Below, piece after piece: positions 15,627 to 23,649 of a stretch of DNA of 42,944 nt (positions within the stretch are counted from its first letter, which is position 1; every line of letters starts with the position of its first letter). The stretch comes from TTA-H9 sp002071415 (GTDB lineage: Bacteria > Bacteroidota > Bacteroidia > Bacteroidales > TTA-H9): contig DAONSX010000018.1 of assembly GCA_035411425.1 (NCBI GenBank), positions 1-42,944 on the forward strand. Direction: 5' to 3'. Made by a program: the position numbers and the translations under genes. Below the pieces are notes generated by a model. That model was not told the origin of the DNA, did no database searches, and saw only the letters and a list, made by a program, of their open reading frames with translations.

Positions 15627-16034
15627 GTCCGTCGTAAATGTTACCGCTTCTGAGTTGCGGGAGAAATGGTAATAGTAAATTGAAAGGTAAAAGCGAAAAA
15701 AATAAGATAAAAAAATGGAATGAGATACAGGGTACCAATAGACAAGATGAACGGAAAATTGAGAGGCAAGAATACAGGAAAATGAAGCGACATTTTCATA
15801 GTAATTCATCATTCGCAAATTTCGGGTTATCCCAAATTATCTATGAAGAACTGCAAAAGAAATCGTTTCGATCTATCCTGACAAACAGTTGGCAAATGGG
15901 AAAGAAAAGTGGCCGAGAAGGGCTTCTCCCTTCTCGGCCACCAAAAATAAAATTTCATGTTTCATGCTATTTCCGAACACTTCTTCCCTCTTTGCAATAA
16001 TCTATCTCGATAAAAAAACCAGGCAAGAACTGCA
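15627..16034. other. Convergent intergenic region with a terminator
   Basis: No gene is supported; the plus-strand frames here are short and resemble no family. It holds the strong hairpin at 15909-15941. Confidence 0.6.
15901..15941 (-). terminator. Rho-independent terminator of the DUF2723 operon
   Basis: GTGGCCGAGAAGGG (15909-15922) and CCCTTCTCGGCCAC (15928-15941) form a perfect 14-bp GC-rich stem with a 5-nt loop. On the minus strand it is followed by TTTTCTTT (15908-15901). It lies about 95 nt beyond the stop of the Ig-like lipoprotein gene. The plus strand has no T-run after the stem, so it should act mainly on the minus strand. Confidence 0.85.
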
Positions 16035-17987
16035 TTATTCCAAAATCCATTCTTCACGTAAATCCCAATTGGCCCTTATTTCTATTGGTGCCTTAAAGTA
16101 TTGTACTTTTTCGGGTTGACGTTTTTTTCTGTAATTTCCTGTATCCCATTTCCTATTTCGATTGCAATCCAAGACAGCTTTCAAAATAAATTTTTTTGGC
16201 AGCAACATTCCATAGTCTATTTCACAAACTAAATCATTGATAATATCCTGGCGGACAAGGTTTTCTTTTTCATCGAGCAATTGAATAAGGTATTGATTAT
16301 TGCTGGCAGGAGAAATCAACTTCAGGTGAAAACTCCCATAAGCATCGGCAGCACGCGTAGTAAAGCGTGCGGTAATGCTATCGTTGGCCAGTCCGAAAAT
16401 ATCCACAAAAGTCTTGGAAGGAATAATCAACTGATAAGAAGAATTATAATCGAGAGAATATTTGACCAAAGCCTTGCGTTTGAGGCTATCGGCAAATTCG
16501 AATTTAACCCATAAGGTATCTTTGCTTGTGAATAAAAGTAATGAGTCCGATTTCACAGAATCAACAGGATGATTGAACTTCAAAATAAAAGGTTTGAAGG
16601 CATCGGTTTGGCCTGATAAGGTTTCTACCATCAAGGATTCGGTTTTGGTCTTTTTACTTCTTGTACCTATAGTTTCGCGTTTCAAAGGAAGCACCAAAGT
16701 ATCGGGCTGAATTCCTGTGGTATAAATACATATTTTGACACTATCGAAAGGACAAGATGGAAACCAGAGCTTTATGGAATCCTGATTTCTATTGATTTCT
16801 AATAAAGGTTGATACAAGCTGTCGAATGGTGGCAACAGTCGATAAGAAAAATCTTCGATTGACCTCTTGAAATTCAAAAAAATCTGACCATTGCCTGTGT
16901 TTTCACGTCGAAGCAAGCGCTGAACCGTATCTTCTTCAACAAAGGAAAACAACCGATAAGATACGAAGGATAAATGGGGCTGTCTAACAACAGTAGAATC
17001 ATTCTTAGCCAGGGTATCTGGCAGAGAAGAAAAATATTCCTTTGTTTGGCTTACAACTTTCGCGAGGGTATCGGAAGGCGCTGTATCATTTGTATCACGT
17101 AAGTGTTGAATTTGTCGAAGCGTATCCTGAAATAACATGTGTTGGATTGAGTCTTTCAGTTCCTGATGAGCAATTGTATCGTGCAGCAGGCTGTCAGGCA
17201 TAGACACAGCCAATTTTGGAACAAATGAAGTATCAGGGGCAGGAGGAATATAGAATGCCCTTACCAAAGTGTCGCTAAAAGCAATTTCTTCCTCTGCAAG
17301 GTCAAAAAAATAATTGTAATTCTGATCAATCAATGCAAAGAGCAGATATTTTTCGTCGCGTAAATAATTGAGGTTGAACGAACCATCCTTGCGAGTGCGG
17401 GCTGCATAAGAAGGTGGGACTTTCAAAGGAAGTTGTTCGAGCGGAAGGGTATCGTTATTGGCGTAATAGAGCATAACGACCATATTTTCCACGGGTTTCA
17501 GGTTGAAAGCATTTACAACCGAACCCGTCATAGTTAATGAATCGATCACTGCACCGGTCGAAAATACATATTGAAAATCGGGCAGAGGATTATTCTCATG
17601 AAGGTCGGTGATGGCATCGGCAAAATACAAAGAATAGGTGGTATTGGGCCTTAAAGTATCCTTCAAGTCGATCTCGAGTGATTTCCCCTTTACCTTGAAC
17701 TCTGGAAGATTGAGTGAAGGAGGCGACATCAGAAATTTTTTGTTTATTTCTTTCAGAACCACATATTCATCGAAGGTTAACTTAATGTGAGATGCTGTAA
17801 AGTGAGTGCTTAGATTGGGAGGAACGGCATAAAGCAACTTTGGTGGATCCGTATCCTTTGGCCCTCCCTGTGGTACCACAGGATTAGCACAGTGACACAT
17901 CAAGAGCAACAGGCCAAGACCAAGCGCCAGCATGGCATTATCAATCGCCTTCTTTAGAATTCTTATAAAATATCTTCGGGACTCCAT
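16035..17987 (-). CDS. Ig-like (Big_5) domain lipoprotein
   Basis: This 650-residue protein has a signal sequence (LALGLGLLLLMCHCAN) with a lipobox Cys near residue 33. The conserved opening NPVVPQGGPKDTDPPKL follows, known from a Bacteroidota lipoprotein family with an N-terminal Big_5 Ig-like domain (about residues 40-145, ending YVFSTG). The remainder has further beta-rich stretches and a Thr/Ser/Asp-rich linker around residues 265-330. It is probably anchored in the outer membrane or periplasm. It starts 2 nt after the deacetylase stop, so the two are cotranslated. Function is unknown. Confidence 0.82.
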   Translation of the reverse strand: MESRRYFIRILKKAIDNAMLALGLGLLLLMCHCANPVVPQGGPKDTDPPKLLYAVPPNLSTHFTASHIKLTFDEYVVLKEINKKFLMSPPSLNLPEFKVKGKSLEIDLKDTLRPNTTYSLYFADAITDLHENNPLPDFQYVFSTGAVIDSLTMTGSVVNAFNLKPVENMVVMLYYANNDTLPLEQLPLKVPPSYAARTRKDGSFNLNYLRDEKYLLFALIDQNYNYFFDLAEEEIAFSDTLVRAFYIPPAPDTSFVPKLAVSMPDSLLHDTIAHQELKDSIQHMLFQDTLRQIQHLRDTNDTAPSDTLAKVVSQTKEYFSSLPDTLAKNDSTVVRQPHLSFVSYRLFSFVEEDTVQRLLRRENTGNGQIFLNFKRSIEDFSYRLLPPFDSLYQPLLEINRNQDSIKLWFPSCPFDSVKICIYTTGIQPDTLVLPLKRETIGTRSKKTKTESLMVETLSGQTDAFKPFILKFNHPVDSVKSDSLLLFTSKDTLWVKFEFADSLKRKALVKYSLDYNSSYQLIIPSKTFVDIFGLANDSITARFTTRAADAYGSFHLKLISPASNNQYLIQLLDEKENLVRQDIINDLVCEIDYGMLLPKKFILKAVLDCNRNRKWDTGNYRKKRQPEKVQYFKAPIEIRANWDLREEWILE

Positions 17988-17989
17988 AC

Positions 17990-18625
17990 TTAAAGTTTCG
18001 ACTGAATTACATCAAAAGTAAAACCTTTTTCGAGCATGGCCTCCAGATATGATGGTAAAACCTCTATTAGGCAAGGAAATGCCTTTTCGTTATCGTGAAA
18101 AACGATGATATCGCCCGATCGCGTTCGTCGAAGCAGGGTTCGAAGTATTTCTTCCGATGAAAGGCTTCGATTGTAATCACCGCTCAGCAACGTCCACAAA
18201 ATGATTTGGTATTGTCGTGAAAGCACTCTAACCTGTGAAACCCTCATCCTTCCGTATGGCGGACGAAATAGATTCGTCGGTATTAGCTCCCTGCAAGCCT
18301 CGATGTCTTTGAAATACTCCTTATTGGAGGTCTTCCATCCATTTTTATGACTGAATGAATGATTCCCTATGTTATGCCCATTATTTTTTATTTCCTGAAA
18401 GACTTCGGGATAAGCTCGAATGTTTTTCCCTAAGCAAAAAAAAGTGGCCTTTACTTGAAAGCGATTGAGAATATCCAAAACTTTCGGGGTAATTTGTGAA
18501 TGAGGGCCATCATCGAAGGTTAGATAGAGGCATTGACCTGTCCGAGGCATACGAGTAATTACAAATGGAGCAAATATCCATTCGACAGCCCTGGGAAAAC
18601 ACGTCGTCGCTTTTATCATAAACAT
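17990..18625 (-). CDS. Polysaccharide deacetylase (NodB homology)
   Basis: This is a carbohydrate esterase family 4 domain that removes N-acetyl groups from peptidoglycan or another surface glycan. Motif 1 is TFDDGP, motif 2 NHSFSH (two metal-binding His), motif 3 RPPYG, and motif 5-like LWTLLSGDYN and IVFHDNE follow. I chose the ATG at 18625 (MFMIKATT) because it overlaps the upstream stop as TGATG, a coupling arrangement. A longer frame begins at 18664 inside the DUF2723 gene. A hydrophobic stretch near the N terminus suggests membrane association. It is about 211 residues, close to a bare NodB domain. Confidence 0.9.
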   Translation of the reverse strand: MFMIKATTCFPRAVEWIFAPFVITRMPRTGQCLYLTFDDGPHSQITPKVLDILNRFQVKATFFCLGKNIRAYPEVFQEIKNNGHNIGNHSFSHKNGWKTSNKEYFKDIEACRELIPTNLFRPPYGRMRVSQVRVLSRQYQIILWTLLSGDYNRSLSSEEILRTLLRRTRSGDIIVFHDNEKAFPCLIEVLPSYLEAMLEKGFTFDVIQSKL

Positions 18626-21600
18626 CAAGGTTCGAAGTTTTGATAAATCTGAGTAAAATAACATTTTAAATTTTTCTCAAAAGCCTCCTTGCTTTTATCG
18701 CCAATTTCCTCCTGCCCAAATTTGCAGGCAGTTTCAGCAATATAATTCAATATGCCAAGATTCAAGTTGATTTCGTATTCGTAGCGATGAAGCAAATTGG
18801 GCAACAACTCGAAATAATAGCCGAGCTCGGCCGAGGATTGATTCATCATCACGGTCATTATTTCGTTGCCTTTCGAAATCTCACCTGCCCCATAATACAC
18901 TTCGGCAAGCGCCAAAGAAAAAACATCATAAGGAATAACGGAATTCGGAAGGTTTACGATACATCGATCGCATACTCTAACCGCCAATTCCTTTTCCCCT
19001 TCCTTCAACAAGGTATCGGCCAGACTTCTGAATATATTGCGTAGCAAAGTGCAATTTTTCAAATGATTTTCCGAATAATATATCTCAGGATTATTCATTT
19101 TCACCTGCGAACGATTCATCAAATGATCGTAAAGAATCTCCGAATCAATCCCTCCCATACGATCATGCCTTGATTTCATCAAAATAGGAACCAGGCGATA
19201 GGCCATGCCTTCGAGACGAAAATACTCTTCAAGTCCTAAAAACTCGCGGGTGTTTCCCGTCAAACCAAAATATACCGGCCTTCCCCAGTTATTATTCGCT
19301 AAGATATTCAAAACAATTAAGGTATTTTTTTCGAATTCCCTGCCCGGTATTTCGAAAAACATTCGATCTACGATTCTATCCTTCTGATCAGAGTCGATAA
19401 CACCATGATTCAACACTGCAGTCTTGTCGATATTCAATACAAATCGATTCGATGGTAAATAATCTATTGTATCGGTTTCGATGACATATTTGAATTTTTG
19501 AGGTTCCACCGACATTTGCTCGAATATACTGCACAGATTTAGCGTATCGGTCAGCGAATCATCATCCGAAATAAAATAAATATAGTCGTGTGTTCCTTGC
19601 TTATAAAAAGAAAAATCAAGTTGAATGGGTAGGGGTGCTGATTCATAAACTTTGCGTTTCATCTGTTCGATGTACCAATCGAGGCTCAAAAGACTCAAGT
19701 TACACACTCTGATATCGGTACGGTAATTTTCTACCTCCTGAAGGTACCAAAGAGGAAAGGTATCGTTGTCGCCAAAAGTAAACAAAATGGCATTGGATGC
19801 GCAGCTATCCAGATAGGCTTTAGCCATCTGTGTAGTGGCATATCGGTTCGAGCGGTTATGGTCGTTCCACCCCTGGGCGGCCAACACACCGGTTACACAA
19901 AGAAGATTCAAACCTGTGGTCAGAAGAATCGACTTTCTGCCATTTATCCATTTTGTCATACCTGAGGCAAACGCACCCGTGCCCATTCCTATCCAGATGG
20001 CAAAGGCGCAGAACGAAGCCACATAGGCATAATCTCTTTCACGGGGCTGCGGACTGTATTGATTTAGATAAACGATGATGGCAATTCCCGTCATAATGAA
20101 AAACACCAAAACCACCATCAAGCTTTTCCAATCGTTCTTATAATGATATACCATACCAACCAGACCAAACAACAAAGGCAAAAGATAATACCGATTCCAT
20201 GCCCTGCTTTTTTTATGTTCGGGCAGGTGACTCAAAGGGCCAACTCTCCATTTATCCAAGAAATTCCACCCCGAAATCCAGTTTCCATTGGCTTTATCGG
20301 AGAATCCTTGAGAATCATTCTGGCGACCAGAAAAATTCCATAAAAAATATCTCCAGTACATTTGGTTCAGTTGATAATTTATCAGAAAGCCCAAATGATC
20401 TCCAAAAGTAGGCCTGTAATTTTCGTCATCGGGAATACCAGCCCAAATCTTATATTCCTGAATATGTTTGTACGAACGAGAATACATTCTTGGAAAAAAC
20501 ATTCGAGAATTATAAACCGGTTTCGCAGCCTTCCTACTATCTTTCGCAACATAACGTCCAGCCGTGTAATCTTTCATGTAAACTGGCTCACCATCCTTAT
20601 AATCGACAATATCTGCCGTGAAATCGGCTCCGTAAACCAAAGGCCAATTGCCATATTGCTCCCGGTTAAGGTATGACAAAAGCCCTAAGGCATCCTTAGG
20701 ATCATTTTCGTTGATGGGAGGATTGGCATTAGCCCTGATAATGATCATTAAAAACGATGAATAGCCAATAATTATAAAGCTCAACGAAAGCAGAATCGTA
20801 TTCATCACCTGCCTGTGCTTCATCAGGTACAAAATACCCCATCCCAAACCTAAAACAATGAAACCTCGTATTATAAATTCTATTAAGGTTTTAGAGCCCG
20901 TCATGACAATGATTAGAACCAATAAACTCACCATTAGGAACAAACCACGGAAAAAATGATTGGGATAATGTGTAAAAAGAATTCCAGAAATCAGCATAGT
21001 TACTATAAGTGAAGCCGAAAAGAAAGAACCACTTCCGAAAGGCAGCCCTAATCGATTTACCATAAATAACTCGGTCCGGGCAAATAAGCCAGGTATTTCA
21101 GGAATAAGACCATAAAGAATAAAGGTTAACAAAACCATCGAAATTGCCAATGCTCCGATGACACCGGCCACAGTTGGCCTTCTTACGTGAAAATAAATCA
21201 ATAATATGATAGCGGGAATGGTCAAAAGATTTAATTGATGGACTCCAATGGACAAACCAATGAGATAAGCTATCAATATCAGCCAGCGAATGCCATGAGA
21301 ATCAGAAGATCCTCTTTCCCACCGCAAGATAGCCCAAAACATAATGGCAGTAAAAAATGAAGATAAGGCATAAACCTCGGCTTCAACGGCCGAAAACCAG
21401 AATGAATCGGTAAACAGATAGGCCAAAGCCCCGCTAAGACCAATTCCCAAAATCAGATACTCATTTTCGGCTCTCACTTCATCATTCTTCGAAAGAAAAT
21501 GCGAAACCAGTAAAGTAATACTCCAGTATAGAAACATTACAGTGAAAGCACTGGCTATGGCAGACATGAGGTTGATACTGGAAGCTACCTTCGAAATGTC

Positions 21601-21813
21601 TCCAAAAGAAAGCAAAGAAAATAATCGCCCTAAAAGTTGATACAATGGAGCTCCCGGCGGATGGCCTATTTGCAACTTATAAGCCGTACTGATATATTCA
21701 CCACAATCCCAATAACTTGCTGTTGGTTCGACGGTAGAAATATAAACAGCGGCAGCTATAAAAAAAATCTCCCAGCCGAGGATTTTATCGATTTTCTGAA
21801 ACGAAAAGCTCAT
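18625..21813 (-). CDS. DUF2723 membrane protein (GT117-type glycosyltransferase)
   Basis: This 1062-residue protein has about a dozen hydrophobic segments in its first 650 residues and a soluble C-terminal part of about 400 residues with helical, TPR-like texture near the end. The opening EPTASYWDCGEYISTAYKL and GHPPGAPLYQLLGR are the signature of the DUF2723 family, related to protein O-mannosyltransferases and common in Bacteroidota. The Asp-Cys-Gly-Glu region probably holds the catalytic acid. A second acidic cluster, TFGDNDTFPLWYLQ, starts the soluble domain. It is the first gene of an operon with a glycan deacetylase and a lipoprotein, suggesting glycosylation of envelope components. Confidence 0.88.
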   Translation of the reverse strand: MSFSFQKIDKILGWEIFFIAAAVYISTVEPTASYWDCGEYISTAYKLQIGHPPGAPLYQLLGRLFSLLSFGDISKVASSINLMSAIASAFTVMFLYWSITLLVSHFLSKNDEVRAENEYLILGIGLSGALAYLFTDSFWFSAVEAEVYALSSFFTAIMFWAILRWERGSSDSHGIRWLILIAYLIGLSIGVHQLNLLTIPAIILLIYFHVRRPTVAGVIGALAISMVLLTFILYGLIPEIPGLFARTELFMVNRLGLPFGSGSFFSASLIVTMLISGILFTHYPNHFFRGLFLMVSLLVLIIVMTGSKTLIEFIIRGFIVLGLGWGILYLMKHRQVMNTILLSLSFIIIGYSSFLMIIIRANANPPINENDPKDALGLLSYLNREQYGNWPLVYGADFTADIVDYKDGEPVYMKDYTAGRYVAKDSRKAAKPVYNSRMFFPRMYSRSYKHIQEYKIWAGIPDDENYRPTFGDHLGFLINYQLNQMYWRYFLWNFSGRQNDSQGFSDKANGNWISGWNFLDKWRVGPLSHLPEHKKSRAWNRYYLLPLLFGLVGMVYHYKNDWKSLMVVLVFFIMTGIAIIVYLNQYSPQPRERDYAYVASFCAFAIWIGMGTGAFASGMTKWINGRKSILLTTGLNLLCVTGVLAAQGWNDHNRSNRYATTQMAKAYLDSCASNAILFTFGDNDTFPLWYLQEVENYRTDIRVCNLSLLSLDWYIEQMKRKVYESAPLPIQLDFSFYKQGTHDYIYFISDDDSLTDTLNLCSIFEQMSVEPQKFKYVIETDTIDYLPSNRFVLNIDKTAVLNHGVIDSDQKDRIVDRMFFEIPGREFEKNTLIVLNILANNNWGRPVYFGLTGNTREFLGLEEYFRLEGMAYRLVPILMKSRHDRMGGIDSEILYDHLMNRSQVKMNNPEIYYSENHLKNCTLLRNIFRSLADTLLKEGEKELAVRVCDRCIVNLPNSVIPYDVFSLALAEVYYGAGEISKGNEIMTVMMNQSSAELGYYFELLPNLLHRYEYEINLNLGILNYIAETACKFGQEEIGDKSKEAFEKNLKCYFTQIYQNFEP

Positions 21814-21890
21814 GAGAAGCCGAGAGGAGAAAATTAATATCGGCGAAATTACTGAAAAAGTTAAGATGCAACTGCAAAGGCGAAAAATAA

Positions 21891-21898
21891 TAACTTTG
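21891..21898 (+). promoter_or_regulatory. -7 box for gpmA
   Basis: TAACTTTG followed by C fits TAnnTTTG, 35 bp before the gpmA ATG. A TTG at the usual distance is missing. Confidence 0.45.
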
Positions 21899-21933
21899 CA
21901 ACGAGTGTAATAACCGAGAAAATATTTTTAGAA

Positions 21934-22677
21934 ATGCTCAAACTGGTATTGGTTCGTCATGGTGAAAGTGTGTGGAACAAGGAAAATCGTTTCACAGGTT
22001 GGACAGATGTCGATTTATCGGAAAAAGGTGTAGAAGAAGCCCATCAGGCAGGTAAGGTATTAAAAGAAAATGGTTTTGACTTTAAGGTATCCTATACTTC
22101 ATATCTGAAACGCGCCATAAAAACGCTGTGGATTATTCTGGAAGAAATGGACTTGATGTGGATTCCGGAATATAAAACATGGAGACTCAACGAGAAGCAT
22201 TATGGTAAATTACAAGGCCTAAATAAAATAGAAACTGCCGAAAAATATGGAGAAGAACAGGTCAAGATATGGAGGCGTTCGTATGATATTCCTCCCGAAC
22301 CCCTCAGCCCCGATGATCCACGCAATCCCCGGCTCGATCCGCGCTATGCAGAAATAGGTGATGATGCACCACTGACCGAAGCCCTGAAAGATACCATTGC
22401 CCGTATTGTCCCTTACTGGGAAAACGAAATGAGTATAAAACTCCGTCAATATAAGGAAGTACTTGTGGCAGCACACGGCAATAGTCTCCGCGGAATCGTC
22501 AAATACCTGAAAAATATGAACGAAAAGGAAATCATCGACCTGAATCTGCCTACTGGCATTCCTTACATCTTCGAATTCGATGATGATATGAATCTGCAAA
22601 AGGATTATTTCCTTGGCGATGAAGAAGAAATTCGTAAAGCAATGGAAGCTGTTGCCAATCAAGCGAAGAAAAAATAA
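21934..22677 (+). CDS. gpmA: 2,3-bisphosphoglycerate-dependent phosphoglycerate mutase
   Basis: This glycolytic enzyme interconverts 3- and 2-phosphoglycerate. It has 247 residues, the normal length. LVLVRHGESVWNKENRFTGW holds the phospho-histidine. YTSYLKRAIKTLWIIL, WRLNEKHYGKLQGLNK and VAAHGNSLRGIVKYL (second catalytic His) complete the site. It is monocistronic as far as can be seen, divergent from the DUF2723 gene. Confidence 0.97.
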   Translation: MLKLVLVRHGESVWNKENRFTGWTDVDLSEKGVEEAHQAGKVLKENGFDFKVSYTSYLKRAIKTLWIILEEMDLMWIPEYKTWRLNEKHYGKLQGLNKIETAEKYGEEQVKIWRRSYDIPPEPLSPDDPRNPRLDPRYAEIGDDAPLTEALKDTIARIVPYWENEMSIKLRQYKEVLVAAHGNSLRGIVKYLKNMNEKEIIDLNLPTGIPYIFEFDDDMNLQKDYFLGDEEEIRKAMEAVANQAKKK

Positions 22678-22834
22678 TACCCTTTATATTTATATCGGAT
22701 TACATTGAATGCATTATGGTTGTTATCAATCAAAAGAGTATAAATTTTATTTCAAAAATTCATCAATATTTGCAGATAAATGGATAGACGAAATCATGAG
22801 CCTTGATTGGGCCGAGTAAAATTTTTGAAAAATT

Positions 22835-23551
22835 ATGCCTCAACAGTGGGTTATACCCGATACGCATGGTTATCTAAAAACGCTTCGAGCATTATTAGAA
22901 GAGCAGATTCGTCCTTCGAAATTTGACGAGATTTATTTTTTGGGCGATTTTATCGACAGAGGCCCCGATTCGAAAGGTTTGATCGATTACTTGATTCATT
23001 TAAAGGACGATGGTTATCGACTACGAATGTTGAAGGGCAACCATGAAGAATGGTGCATTAGAGCATACGAAGAGGAATTGCAGCTAAAGAAGAGTTTTTT
23101 GGGTTTGAAAAAACCAAATATTCAAAAAGCCGAATGGATGAGGTTTGGAGGCAAAGAAACTCTTAAAAGCTTCAAGGTAACCAACTTGAGGTACTTCCCT
23201 TCTGAATACATAGAATGGATGCACCAACTGGAATATTACATAGAGCTCGAAGACTATTATCTTGTGCATGCAGGGTTTAATTTCGAAACAGATTCTATTT
23301 TCGACGATCGCGACGCTATGCTCTGGATTAGAGATTTCAATGTTTCTCCCGAAAAAATAAATCACAAAATCATTATTCATGGGCATGTGCCTGTAAGCCA
23401 TGAGTTTATCGATTTCACCATTCGTAAGAAACAATATCACTTTATCCCATTAGACAATGGAGTTTATATAAAGAAAAAAGGTTTTGGCAATCTCACGGCT
23501 TTCGAAATCAAGCAACAAATTCTTCTTGTTCAACCAAGCCTCGACGATTGA
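22835..23551 (+). CDS. Calcineurin-like serine/threonine metallophosphatase
   Basis: This 238-residue phosphoesterase is of the PPP/diadenosine tetraphosphatase-like type. YFLGDFIDRGPDSKGL is the GDxxDRG motif and MLKGNHEEW is the GNHE motif. YYLVHAGFN and IIHGHVPVS give the later metal-binding His residues. The first motif reads IPDTHGY, with Pro where GDxHG normally has Gly, but the metal-binding Asp and His are kept. No membrane segment is seen, so it is probably cytoplasmic. Whether it acts on phosphoproteins or on dinucleotides cannot be told. Confidence 0.88.
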   Translation: MPQQWVIPDTHGYLKTLRALLEEQIRPSKFDEIYFLGDFIDRGPDSKGLIDYLIHLKDDGYRLRMLKGNHEEWCIRAYEEELQLKKSFLGLKKPNIQKAEWMRFGGKETLKSFKVTNLRYFPSEYIEWMHQLEYYIELEDYYLVHAGFNFETDSIFDDRDAMLWIRDFNVSPEKINHKIIIHGHVPVSHEFIDFTIRKKQYHFIPLDNGVYIKKKGFGNLTAFEIKQQILLVQPSLDD

Positions 23552-23649
23552 TCGGCTTCCATCCTTCTATTTCAGGCTCGTTACACTGCCATTAATTTGC
23601 CTCATTAAACCATTCCTTATTCTCCAAACCCCATTCCCTAACACTAATG

